Positions 6,070 to 12,726 of a stretch of DNA of 13,119 bases are shown in pieces. The notes beneath the pieces were generated by a model. It did not search any database and was not told the origin of the DNA. It was given only the letters and a program-made list of their open reading frames with translations. Source of the DNA: Planctomycetota bacterium (GTDB taxonomy: Bacteria > Planctomycetota > Planctomycetia > Pirellulales > Pirellulaceae); contig JAPLNJ010000221.1 in the NCBI GenBank assembly GCA_026692885.1, forward strand, positions 1 through 13,119. Reading direction: 5' to 3'. The translations under genes were made by a program, and so were the position numbers. Positions within the stretch are counted from its first letter, which is position 1. Every line of letters begins with the position of its first letter.

Positions 6070-6756
6070 ATGTTGCTCAAACCAAGGAAATCGAGAATCC
6101 CAGACACCCGGCAGCCGGTCAAGTTGGTCGTCCGCAGCGCCCGTCCGCTGACCATCCGAGACGCGCCGCGCGATCCAGCGGCCGACCGGAGCGCCCTACG
6201 CTTCGAATCGCGCGAGCGTCGGCGAGAGTTCATCGACGCGCGAGGAGTGGCCAACGCCGCTAAGGTGCTGGATCACCTACCGGAGCCCGGTTGCAGCATC
6301 CACGGAGTAATCAGGGGAAACTACAACTACTTTGACACGATCCCGGCAGTCCTACGACTCGCCGCGCCTGCGACCCTGGACTATCTCGCAATCACCACCC
6401 TCGGATTTTCTGCGCGAGTTGCCAAGCGGCTGCTAATCCTGATCGACTCGGGCCAGGTCCGCACCGTGGACTTCTTGGTTGCCGATTTCTTTCTGAAGGT
6501 GGATAGCGAAATCTGCGCCGCCTTCAGGGAAAACTTGCGGAGCCGAGGGAGCCGCCTTGCCGCGGCTGAGTCACACGCCAAAGTTCTGTTGATGCAGACC
6601 ACGGACGGACGCCATTACGTCAGCGAGTCATCGGCGAATATCAGGAGTTGCCGAGCGTTGGAGCAATTCGCGTTGACGAACGACCGCGAGCTATTCGACT
6701 TTCACCGGCAGTGGATTCAGGAGGCGATGGCCAATGGCCAAAAAGAAACCACCTGA
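6070..6756 (+). CDS. PLD-like (single HxK) phage protein upstream of terminase
   Basis: A 228-aa protein from ATG 6070, with AGGA at 9 bases. Residues 60-100 contain IHGVIRGNYNYFDTIPAVL. Residues 104-140 contain an alternating hydrophobic/charged core (LDYLAITTLGFS, then VRTVDFLVADFF). Residues 168-200 carry SHAKVLLMQTTDGRHYVSES followed by SANIRSCRALEQF. The H169-x-K171 and the following S/N residues are laid out like a phospholipase D superfamily half-site. Similar proteins with the SSANxRSxxxxEQ signature occur in phages and prophages close to terminase genes. A nuclease or DNA-end-binding role is inferred; with one HxK, catalysis would need a dimer. Its 3' end overlaps the next gene by 23 bases. 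Confidence 0.7.
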   Translation: MLLKPRKSRIPDTRQPVKLVVRSARPLTIRDAPRDPAADRSALRFESRERRREFIDARGVANAAKVLDHLPEPGCSIHGVIRGNYNYFDTIPAVLRLAAPATLDYLAITTLGFSARVAKRLLILIDSGQVRTVDFLVADFFLKVDSEICAAFRENLRSRGSRLAAAESHAKVLLMQTTDGRHYVSESSANIRSCRALEQFALTNDRELFDFHRQWIQEAMANGQKETT

Positions 6757-7063
6757 CACTGGCTTGATTCTGGCCGAGCCAACCCCGGCTTCCGTGCTTC
6801 AGGTTAAGCAGTGGATTGTCGAAGGCCAGCAAGCCGCAGACATCTTGCAGAGCGTCGAAGCAACGTTCCCCGGAGAACGGCCCGAAGTGCTGCTGAGTGC
6901 TGCCTTGGAACAACTTGGCGCCGAGTCAGCAGAGCTTGATTGCGACGTGGCCCGCGGCTTCCTGTTGAATGCTTACCGTGAGCTTTACCGACGAGCCGCC
7001 GAGATCAACGATTTTGCCAACGCACTTGGAGCACTGCGGAGCTTCGAGAGGGTAATCAAATGA
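6734..7063 (+). CDS. Small helical protein, possible terminase small subunit, 109 aa
   Basis: ATG 6734 lies within the end of the PLD-like gene, 9 bases after AGGAGG (6719-6724), so the two are probably coupled. The protein is acidic and mostly helical. Residues 20-62 hold VKQWIVEGQQAADILQSVEA, an HTH-like stretch, and residues 65-105 hold FLLNAYRELYRRAAEIND followed by FANALGALRSFERVI. Small terminase subunits are short, helical and encoded just before the large subunit, and helices of the form YRELYRRxxEINDFxxAL are common near that position in phages. No diagnostic motif proves it. A minus-strand gene separates it from the large terminase, which is unusual for a TerS-TerL pair. Confidence 0.6.
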   Translation: MAKKKPPDTGLILAEPTPASVLQVKQWIVEGQQAADILQSVEATFPGERPEVLLSAALEQLGAESAELDCDVARGFLLNAYRELYRRAAEINDFANALGALRSFERVIK

Positions 7064-7069
7064 CGACGA

Positions 7070-7267
7070 TCAGAATTCGCCATAGTCGGTCGTATCGACA
7101 GCACCTGTTGAACCACCGGAGGAACCGCCGCCCTTACTTGCGTTGGATGTGCCGGACTTTGCCTTCTTGGGAGCAGCCTGCTTTTTGTTCGCCCCGAATT
7201 TGAATTCGTCAGCAGCCGCCTGACGCGCGACGAGGACCGGAGCCGTTCGAGTTTTCAGAATCGCCAT
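7070..7267 (-). CDS. Small Gly/Ser/Lys-rich protein on the minus strand, 65 aa
   Basis: Read on the - strand, GAGGT (7276-7280) precedes two in-frame ATGs. The second (7265-7267) has an 8-base spacing and is preferred over the first (7271-7273, spacing 2). The product begins MAILKTRTAPVLVARQAAAD, continues with a basic KK/AAPKKAK segment, a flexible Ser/Gly stretch, and ends TTDYGEF. It is basic then acidic at the tail, with no known domain, and looks like a small structural or DNA-binding peptide. It is the only convincing minus-strand gene, lies in the otherwise empty 250-base gap before the terminase and is divergent from it with under 50 bases between starts. Small size keeps confidence moderate. 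Confidence 0.5.
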   Translation of the reverse strand: MAILKTRTAPVLVARQAAADEFKFGANKKQAAPKKAKSGTSNASKGGGSSGGSTGAVDTTDYGEF

Positions 7268-7314
7268 TTTCATTTACCTCGCTTTGAGAGTTGAGAGACC
7301 GCCCGCATTGTACC

Positions 7315-9426
7315 ATGTTCCAGCGTGACGCCACAAAACCGAAACCACGAAAACCACGGGAGACCGCCACCAGGCAGAAGGCGCGCGCCTATCACGCCGA
7401 GCGGATGAAGGCCAATCGGGCAGCAGCCTACGACATCGAGATCCCACAACCGGCAGACCTCGCCCGCCGTGCCGCGATGCTTGCCGACCCTTACGAGTTT
7501 ATGCGGCTGTGCTTCCCGACGATTTTCTACCAGCCATTCACCGCATCCCGCCGAGACTTGGTAGAGGCAATCCGCTACGCAGGAACCACGGGCGGAAAGC
7601 AGGCATGGGCCGACGCCAGAGCCGGAGGAAAGACCCGGCTTGCGTTGTTCGTCGGCCTGTGGCTGGAGTTGGCCGGCTTCCAAGACTTTATCATGGTCGT
7701 CAGTAAGAGCGGTTACCGCGCCGCCCTAGAGCTTTCCAACCTGAAGGACGCGCTACAGAATTCGGTTGTCCTCTCCCAGGACTTCCCGGAGATCGGCCTA
7801 CCCATCCAATCGCTACGCGGCCAGGCGAAAATGCAGACGGCCTACGGTGAGCCGACCCGGATGGGCTGGACTGGCGGCAACTTAATCTTACCGACGATCG
7901 ACACGGGCCTACTGCACGCACACCACTGGCCGGAGACGTTGACGAGCTTGGCCACTGGGCAAATCTGGTCCAGCTTGGGAATCCTCGGCCCCATCCGTGG
8001 CTACGTGGTCCGCAATCGTCGCCCAGGGCTCGCCATCGTAGACGACATCGACGACAGGGGCAGCGCCCGCTCCGAGCTCCAGACAGAAAACCGCATCGGG
8101 ATAATCAACGAGGACATCAGCGGCTTGGGCGGATCAGATCGGCGTTGCGCGGTGGTGTACCTCAGCACGATACCGAACCGGACGAGCTGCGCCTTCCACT
8201 TCACAGACCCGAAACTTTCACCGGCTTGGAACCCGCGCAGAACCAAACTGATCACGTCGCCGCCGATCCGTTTGGACCTGTGGAAGGAATACACCCAATT
8301 GAGGCGCGGCAAGGAGCCGGAGGACCAGGACGCGAGAGCCGCGCATCGGTTCTATCTGGCGAATAGGACCGAAATGGACAGGGGCGCCACGACGAGCAAC
8401 GAATTTCATTTTGACGCAACGCCACTACGAGACGGAGGACCGGCGCAAATGTCAACAATCCAATCCTATTACGATTGGGTCGCTGACAACGGCGAGGACT
8501 CGGCCAAATCCGAATTGCAGAACGACCCGCCCGCCGACGACTCCCAGGGACTTGGAATTCTTACCGCGCACCACATCCGCAACGACTGCGAAAGCGGCCT
8601 CGCCCGTCGCGTAGTGCCGGACGATTGTTGTCTGCTGACGATCGGCGTTGACCCAAAGAAGGACGGCGCACACTTCGTGATTCTCGCATCGAACGAGACC
8701 GCAGCGGGTTCAATCATCGAACATTATTTTTGGCGGTTCGATGCTACGGCCGGCCTCAAAGTTTCCGTCTGCGAAGTGCAGATCCTTGACGGCCTGCTTT
8801 CGCTTTGGGAACACCTCACGACCGAGCCGTTCACGACCGCCGACGGCAGAACGAAAGGAATCGACGGCCTGTTGTGCGATTCCGGCTGGAAAGATTCCGA
8901 ATGGGCCGGTCAACCTGTTTACCATTTTTTCGCCCGGGCCGGCGCGCTGGTCCTGCCATCAAAGGGAATCGCCAACTACCGCCCCCCGAAACCGCAGCGG
9001 GGTCTGATAATCGGAGACAACTGGCACCTTGACCAGTTTGGCAATCCGCCGCTATGCGGATTCAATCCAGACGCTTACAAGCTGAGCGTCCAGAACGGCT
9101 TTTTGGCCGACAGCGGCGAACCCGGCAGCCTCACGTTATTTTCGCTGCCGGACGACGCCAGCCGCGAGTTGAAGGACCGCCGCAAGGAATTTTCAGAACA
9201 CATCGTTTCCGAAAGATGGATTACGGTTCCTCGCCCGAAATTCGCACCGCCAACCGGGCAAAATCATTTCCTGGATGCCTGCGCACTCGCGGTTCTCGCC
9301 CGGAACATGGCCGGCCTTCAGACGATCAAGCCCGCGCCCCGCCCGGAGCCGGTTATGCCAGTTCAGCAGCAGCAGCAAGCCGAGAGACCACGGCCGACGA
9401 TTCAGCCCAGATCCCGACAGTGGTAA
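7315..9426 (+). CDS. terL: Phage terminase large subunit (ATPase plus nuclease)
   Basis: A 703-aa protein started at ATG 7315; a TTG at 7291 is in frame, and neither has a strong ribosome binding site. Residues 1-45 are basic. The ATPase has a Walker A of the terminase type in WADARAGGKTRLA (102-107), a Walker B LAIVDDID (239-246) and a coupling motif VVYLST (280-285). Residues 343-360 (AAHRFYLANRTEMDRGA) match a common linker signature of large terminases. The nuclease domain shows three acidic positions: GVDPKKDG (D446), LLCDSGW (D522) and HFLDACALA (D654), as in the RNase H-like terminase nuclease. The end (about 670-703) is Pro/Gln-rich. It translocates DNA into proheads and cuts it. No portal or capsid gene follows, which suggests a satellite or a split module. 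Confidence 0.93.
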   Translation: MFQRDATKPKPRKPRETATRQKARAYHAERMKANRAAAYDIEIPQPADLARRAAMLADPYEFMRLCFPTIFYQPFTASRRDLVEAIRYAGTTGGKQAWADARAGGKTRLALFVGLWLELAGFQDFIMVVSKSGYRAALELSNLKDALQNSVVLSQDFPEIGLPIQSLRGQAKMQTAYGEPTRMGWTGGNLILPTIDTGLLHAHHWPETLTSLATGQIWSSLGILGPIRGYVVRNRRPGLAIVDDIDDRGSARSELQTENRIGIINEDISGLGGSDRRCAVVYLSTIPNRTSCAFHFTDPKLSPAWNPRRTKLITSPPIRLDLWKEYTQLRRGKEPEDQDARAAHRFYLANRTEMDRGATTSNEFHFDATPLRDGGPAQMSTIQSYYDWVADNGEDSAKSELQNDPPADDSQGLGILTAHHIRNDCESGLARRVVPDDCCLLTIGVDPKKDGAHFVILASNETAAGSIIEHYFWRFDATAGLKVSVCEVQILDGLLSLWEHLTTEPFTTADGRTKGIDGLLCDSGWKDSEWAGQPVYHFFARAGALVLPSKGIANYRPPKPQRGLIIGDNWHLDQFGNPPLCGFNPDAYKLSVQNGFLADSGEPGSLTLFSLPDDASRELKDRRKEFSEHIVSERWITVPRPKFAPPTGQNHFLDACALAVLARNMAGLQTIKPAPRPEPVMPVQQQQQAERPRPTIQPRSRQW

Positions 9427-9449
9427 CCCAAACCCAAGGAGACGAGCCC

Positions 9450-9749
9450 ATGCTGATCACGCTTGAGCAGAGAGCGGAAATCGAAGCTTTGTACGGCCCG
9501 GAAGTGGAGCTTGCCAACGACTACGGCGGCAAGCTGAAGTTGACCTATCAGGGTTTCTTCGTTGTGGCCGGTTCCGACTTCGCCCAACTGCTGAGGCAGG
9601 CGGCAAAGATCGACTGGCGAGGCATCGGGGGTTGCATACCGCAGATCGAGTCAGGACACGTAGTGGAGCGCTACGACTTCCGTCCGGTCCGCCCCGTATC
9701 GCGTGGCGACTTTCGCGCACCGAGCTTCGAGAGGGGGCAGACGTTTTAG
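9450..9749 (+). CDS. Hypothetical protein, 99 aa
   Basis: ATG 9450 follows AAGGAG (9436-9441) at 8 bases, 24 bases after the terminase stop, so it is probably in the same operon. The sequence reads like a small alpha/beta fold: MLITLEQRAEIEALYG, then strands around GKLKLTYQGFFVVAG, then a helix SDFAQLLRQAAKID and a Gly-rich turn WRGIGGCIPQIESG, then an Arg/Pro-rich tail. No catalytic or metal motif is visible and I recognise no family. The 147 bases that follow to the next start (9750-9896) show no convincing gene. Confidence 0.7.
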   Translation: MLITLEQRAEIEALYGPEVELANDYGGKLKLTYQGFFVVAGSDFAQLLRQAAKIDWRGIGGCIPQIESGHVVERYDFRPVRPVSRGDFRAPSFERGQTF

Positions 9750-9896
9750 GGGTTGCTGGTCCGCGTGGTCGCCAGGGTCCGATTGGTCACCCTCGCAGAC
9801 GATCGAGACAACGAGCGCGGAGCAGCAGGGGGCAGAGCGACGGGTTGCGGTTGTTCACGTAGCCCGTCGCCGCCCCATTTTCGTGAGAGGACACAC

Positions 9897-10085
9897 ATGC
9901 CGACGATTGCCGAGAGTCAGATAGACGAACTTCTTGACGCCGCCCGGCGTGGTGACCGGGAAGTTTTCACGGCGATGCTTTATCGGGCTTGCCGCCTGCT
10001 GGAGGAACAACGGCGAGCGGAGTTCCGGCTTGGACGAAGCAGGACGCCGCAGGACGCATCAACCATTTCCCACAAGGAGAGCTAA
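9897..10085 (+). CDS. Small helical protein, 62 aa
   Basis: ATG 9897 is preceded by GAGAGG at about 6 bases. The 62 residues start MPTIAESQIDELLDAARRGD and continue REVFTAMLYRACRLLEEQ; almost all of this is predicted amphipathic helix, and the last 15 residues look disordered. The stop is 2 bases before the next start, fitting one operon. No family is recognised. Good ribosome binding site and tight packing support it as a real small gene. Confidence 0.6.
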   Translation: MPTIAESQIDELLDAARRGDREVFTAMLYRACRLLEEQRRAEFRLGRSRTPQDASTISHKES

Positions 10086-10087
10086 AC

Positions 10088-10462
10088 ATGCACGATTGGA
10101 GCAAGCACGCGATCACCTACGATCTTGGCCAGCACACCAAGCGGATCACGGCCGACACGCTGTCACCGTTGCGGGCAATCCGCCTGAAGTGCATCGACTG
10201 TTCGGGCGGTTCGGTTGTGGAAGTTACGAAGTGCGTTATCCCCGATTGCCCCCTCTGGCCGTTCCGAGCCGGCAAGAACCCGATGAGGAAGCCGAAAGTG
10301 CTGTCTGAAGAGCAGCGGGCGAGGTTAGCGGCGCAGTTGGCCCGTGGCAGACAGGCCAGCATCGAATCCTTGCCCGTTCCTCTGCACACACAGCAAGGGG
10401 AAACCGCGCAGGATTCGAAACCCGACCAAAGCATCGACCAGGGTGCTTTGACGCGATTCTAG
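10088..10462 (+). CDS. Cys4 zinc-binding phage protein, 124 aa
   Basis: ATG 10088 has AAGGAG shortly upstream. The core, residues 26-65, is SPLRAIRLKCIDCSGGSVVE followed by VTKCVIPDCPLWPFRAGKNP. It carries a CxxC (C35, C38) and a CxxxxC (C49, C54), a compact zinc site found in a widespread family of small phage and prophage proteins with the same RxxCxxCxGG…CxxxxCPLxxxRxGKNP layout. The family's role is not established; DNA or protein binding is inferred. The C-terminal half (70-124) is Arg/Gln-rich and low in complexity. Its presence supports the phage origin of the region. Confidence 0.8.
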   Translation: MHDWSKHAITYDLGQHTKRITADTLSPLRAIRLKCIDCSGGSVVEVTKCVIPDCPLWPFRAGKNPMRKPKVLSEEQRARLAAQLARGRQASIESLPVPLHTQQGETAQDSKPDQSIDQGALTRF

Positions 10463-10494
10463 GCCCCTACATTCAATTCGAGGAGGGACGGAAC

Positions 10495-10707
10495 GTGGAC
10501 GAAAGCATTTATCGGCAGCGGCAGACGGTTCTACGGTTGTTCGGGCCATCGGCGACGATCACGGGCGCAATGGGCAGCCGCCTGGCACCCGGCAACGTCC
10601 AGATCCACTTGGCTGACAGGCGGCTGGGGTGCGGCCGGACTTTCCAGCAGGCGGTCGAGCTCGCCACCAGGAAGGCGTCGAAGCTGAGTCAGGCCAGCGC
10701 GCGATGA
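10495..10707 (+). CDS. Small hypothetical protein, 70 aa, GTG start
   Basis: GTG 10495 has an excellent ribosome binding site (GAGGAGGG, 10480-10487) at 7 bases and no nearer ATG. The first part is helical (MDESIYRQRQTVLRLFG). A Gly-containing middle (ITGAMGSRLAPGNVQIHLAD) and a basic C-terminal helix (TFQQAVELATRKASKLS) follow. No known motif is visible. Its stop overlaps the nuclease start (ATGA, 10704-10707), suggesting translational coupling and perhaps joint action with the nuclease. Confidence 0.65.
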   Translation: MDESIYRQRQTVLRLFGPSATITGAMGSRLAPGNVQIHLADRRLGCGRTFQQAVELATRKASKLSQASAR

Positions 10708-11234
10708 GATCCACGATACCCGCCGAGCTTCGCCCCGAGTCAGTGGTAGCGATTGTGGACACCCGCGAGCAGACCCCGTTGGACCTGTCACCGTTGCGAG
10801 TTGAGGTTGCCGGTTTGACTACTGGCGATTATTCCGTCAAAGGTCTCGAGCAAATTGTGGCAATCGAACGCAAGGAACTTTCGGACCTCCTTGGTTGCAT
10901 CGGTACCGAGCGCGAACGGTTCGACCGCGAAGTTATGCGGCTACTCGCCTACCCGTGCCGAGCGTTGGTCATCGAGGCGACGTGGCAGGACATCGAGGCA
11001 GGAGACTGGCGAAGCAAGATCACCCCGGCGGCTGCGCTGGGCAGCCTATTGGGCTGGATCGCGGCAGGGCTGCCGGTTGTGATGGCTGGAGATCACGACC
11101 GGGCCGGACGCTACGTTTCCCGCCTGCTGTTCACCGCGGCCAGGAGAAGGTACCGCGAGGCCCGGGCGCTGATCGGCACGGTGGACGTCGAGCACATCGA
11201 GTTGGCGACGAACAACGTGGCCGGCGTGGCGTAG
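10704..11234 (+). CDS. ERCC4 (XPF/Mus81)-family nuclease
   Basis: A 176-aa protein from ATG 10704, coupled to the previous gene through ATGA. Residues 14-80 show the ERCC4 active site: IVDTREQ (17-23, D19), TGDYS (40-44, D42) and the hallmark IERKELSD (54-61, with E55-R56-K57 and D61). Thus the GDxnERKx3D motif of XPF/Mus81/Hef nucleases is intact. Residues 62-176 form the helical remainder of the fold. There is no helicase or (HhH)2 domain; single-domain versions occur in phages and mobile elements. The substrate is unknown; branched or flapped DNA is inferred from the family. The stop codon abuts the palindrome array at 11234, which is a notable candidate substrate or regulator. Confidence 0.9.
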   Translation: MRSTIPAELRPESVVAIVDTREQTPLDLSPLRVEVAGLTTGDYSVKGLEQIVAIERKELSDLLGCIGTERERFDREVMRLLAYPCRALVIEATWQDIEAGDWRSKITPAAALGSLLGWIAAGLPVVMAGDHDRAGRYVSRLLFTAARRRYREARALIGTVDVEHIELATNNVAGVA

Positions 11235-11344
11235 GATATCTGCCATCTGCTGGCAGATATCAAGGACGCCGAATATCTCCCAACAGTTGGGAGATATCGC
11301 CGCGGCTGAATATTTCCCCACAGTGGGGAGATATGGCGCAGCGG
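11234..11344. repeat. Three palindromes phased at exactly 37 bp
   Basis: Three 37-bp units start at 11234, 11271 and 11308. Each contains a hairpin: arms GATATCTGCCA/TGGCAGATATC (11235-11245/11251-11261), ATATCTCCCAA/TTGGGAGATAT (11273-11283/11287-11297), and ATATTTCCCCAC/GTGGGGAGATAT with one T:G (11310-11321/11323-11334). Centres are 11248, 11285 and 11322. Outer bases ATATCT/AGATAT are conserved while inner bases change on both sides together, so symmetry rather than sequence is maintained. The period is not a multiple of 3, so it is not coding. It could be an operator array, a single-stranded DNA hairpin set, or structured RNA. Confidence 0.85.
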
Positions 11345-11379
11345 CCAGACGGTCTGGCCCCCGGTGGTTCCGAACCACC
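11343..11379. repeat. Two adjacent perfect 17-bp palindromes
   Basis: GGCCAGAC/GTCTGGCC (11343-11350/11352-11359) and GGTGGTTC/GAACCACC (11363-11370/11372-11379) are both perfect with single-base centres. They directly follow the 37-bp array with different sequence and closer spacing (centres 11351 and 11371). They may be operators of another kind or further hairpins. Confidence 0.8.
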
Positions 11380-11426
11380 CCCAGAAAACCCGCCAAAATC
11401 CACCCCTGTTTTTCGGCCCGTTTTTT

Positions 11427-11446
11427 GGTGCCGTAAATTAGGCACC
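11427..11446. repeat. GGTGCC hairpin in the region after the palindrome array
   Basis: GGTGCC (11427-11432) pairs with GGCACC (11441-11446) over an 8-base A/T-rich loop, with a T6 run (11421-11426) on its 5' side. The T-run is on the wrong side for a + strand terminator and gives A's on the - strand. The same arms end the 94-bp palindrome at 5470-5563. The stretch 11380-11567 otherwise shows no gene; a weaker GGTGG/CCACC pairing lies at 11488-11505. Confidence 0.4.
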
Positions 11447-11567
11447 CAAACGTGCCGAGTAGTGGACAAAGGTAACCTACACTTGCGGGTGGGTATGGTT
11501 CCACCAGTGGCTTTTAAGGGGTGGATTGGCGAGCGGGACATGGTGCCGATTGTGGCCCTGACCCCTG

Positions 11568-11595
11568 TTGTACCCTGTGCGGATTGGCGTATGCT
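11568..11595 (+). promoter_or_regulatory. Weak candidate promoter for the small gene at 11679
   Basis: TTGTAC (11568-11573) and TATGCT (11590-11595) are separated by 16 bases, a poor -35 with a fair -10. It lies about 80 bases before the next start in otherwise non-coding DNA. The match is near the level expected by chance. Confidence 0.2.
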
Positions 11596-11678
11596 GACAG
11601 CGGCTTCAGTGGTTCACCAGGCTTGCAGCCGAGTACACCGGAGCAACCGTTTTCCTGGCTACGGCCAAGGGGGGCAAC

Positions 11679-11885
11679 ATGCAGACGCGCTACGTCATCC
11701 GTCACAAGAACGACCAACTCAGTGGACCGTTCAGCAACTTGCGACAGGCCGAAAATGCAGCTGAGGCGGGAGTAGCTGCAGGTCTTCAGAGTTGGATTCT
11801 GACGCAACACTGGCACGAGTGCCGCTCGGGGCAATCTCAGTGGCTGACCGAGGGGCAGCAATGCGGTGGTTGCGGAGATCGCTGA
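11679..11885 (+). CDS. Small hypothetical protein, 68 aa
   Basis: ATG 11679 follows AAGGGGGG (11667-11674) at 4 bases. The product starts MQTRYVIRHKNDQLSGPFSN, then a helix RQAENAAEAGVAAG, and ends with a Trp/Cys-containing part (SWILTQHWHECRSGQ, …QQCGGCGDR). The final CxxC with the earlier H/C could bind zinc, though this is thin evidence. It stands alone, about 440 bases after the nuclease gene and outside the main operon, so it may be an accessory or cargo gene. No family is recognised. Confidence 0.45.
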   Translation: MQTRYVIRHKNDQLSGPFSNLRQAENAAEAGVAAGLQSWILTQHWHECRSGQSQWLTEGQQCGGCGDR

Positions 11886-12322
11886 TACCCACCAGGGCAC
11901 CCTGACGCCGTTGGTTCGCCGGCGGCGCCAAGGGTGCTGACGTGGACCTGCTGACCGTGGTCCTCGCTAATTGTCGGCTGCTGACGTGGCCCTGACCGCC
12001 GAGAATCCCCCACGATCGGCTAAAAATCTGCGGGTGTCACTGACACCCGGAACGGGACGTTTAGGGAGCCGTGCGGCTGCTTGCGGCTTTGAACGGAAAG
12101 TGAGTTTCGAGCCGTAAAACACGGGTTATTGCCGTGTTTCCGTGGGTTATTGGCATTTGTGGTATGTCGTTTTAGTTCAACTTCTAATTCTACCGCCAGC
12201 CGCCCTAGAAATATCTTATTACGACGGCGTTCCGGCGGGACAACTCGCGCCAAAAAACAAGGCCGAACCTAGCAGCTAAACTTCGGCTAGTCAACAGTTT
12301 CCTGGAAATTCTTTTTGTGGCG
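11886..12322. other. 437-base stretch without a convincing gene; two hairpins
   Basis: No frame here has both a ribosome binding site and protein-like composition. CGGGTGTCA/TGACACCCG (12031-12039/12041-12049) is a perfect palindrome with a one-base centre, like those at 11343-11379. AAACACGG/CCGTGTTT (12117-12124/12132-12139) is an 8-bp hairpin without a T-run. GGGTTATTG occurs twice (12123-12131, and from 12144). Base composition becomes more A+T-rich from about 12150 to 12320, unlike the flanking DNA, consistent with a boundary between modules. Confidence 0.5.
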
Positions 12323-12357
12323 TCGGGCGTGTTGTGCGAGTCGCATAACACGCCCGA
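12323..12357. repeat. 35-bp palindrome with one mismatch
   Basis: TCGGGCGTGTT (12323-12333) pairs with AACACGCCCGA (12347-12357) and the inner TGCGA pairs with TCGCA around a single G at 12340; only 12334/12346 fail. Sixteen of 17 positions are paired. Its right arm AACACGCCCGA recurs at 12399 and in related form at 12511, 12606 and 12717, linking it to the tandem repeat that follows. Confidence 0.8.
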
Positions 12358-12383
12358 GGCGAGACCGCCGCGTGTTACGCCAC

Positions 12384-12726
12384 CGATTTCGGCGGCAGAA
12401 CACGCCCGAGGGGGCGTCTGCAGAAAACGGCTAAGCTGTTACGGCAGGGTGGGTTCTCGGAAGGCGGCGCGATTATCCCGCGGAGTTATGCCGCCGAAAC
12501 GGGGCGGGATAACACGCCCCAGTCCACCAAAAGTCGCCCTGGATTATTTTCACGTGAAGACCGAGAGGTGACCCTGCCGCATTCTGCCGCCGATTTCGGC
12601 GGCAGAACACGTCCGAGGGGACATCTGCTGAAAACGGCTAAGTCGTTACTGCAGTGTGGACTCTCGGTAGGCGGCGCGATTATCTCGCGGAGGTATACCG
12701 TCGGAACTGGCGACCTAACACGACCG
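12384..12726. repeat. Two ~137-bp direct repeat copies 207 bp apart, rich in palindromes
   Basis: Copy A (12384-12520) and copy B (12591-12726) align end to end at roughly four-fifths identity by eye, for example both start CGATTTCGGCGGCAGAACAC and share GAAAACGGCTAAG and GGCGGCGCGATTAT. Copy B begins within a palindrome with perfect 12-bp arms (12582-12593/12596-12607, TTCTGCCGCCGA and its complement); copy A retains only part of it. Copy A also contains TTATCCCGC/GCGGGATAA (12473-12481/12504-12512). Open frames across them are broken differently in the two copies, so the repeat is probably non-coding. Confidence 0.75.

Noticed and set aside
9632..9862. Collagen-like ORF (GPRGRQGPIG)
   Set aside because: Only three Gly-X-Y triplets, mostly overlapping the 99-aa gene in another frame; no start signal.
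11234..11344. CRISPR array
   Set aside because: Only three units, the units themselves differ, there are no unique spacers between identical repeats, and no cas gene is present.
11361..11381. tRNA T-arm remnant, because of the GGTTC…GAACC look
   Set aside because: It is simply a perfect palindrome; no acceptor, D or anticodon arm can be fitted around it.
10895..11764. Long + frame ORF across the nuclease and palindrome array
   Set aside because: It is out of frame with the well-supported ERCC4 gene, runs through non-coding palindromes, and its Arg/Pro/Gly-rich translation is typical of a shadow frame.
201..12209. Attachment-site repeat: CGCCCTAGA near 200-208 and at 12201-12209
   Set aside because: A 9-base match between two places in 13 kb is expected hundreds of times by chance.
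12020..12253. Minus-strand 77-aa ORF
   Set aside because: It spans two hairpins, has no clear ribosome binding site and no recognisable sequence.
12347..12447. A standard integron attC site
   Set aside because: Core-like AAC…GTT boxes can be picked (GCAGAAC/GTTACGG, GCATAAC/GTTACGC), but they miss the RYYYAAC/GTTRRRY consensus and the inner L boxes are not complementary.
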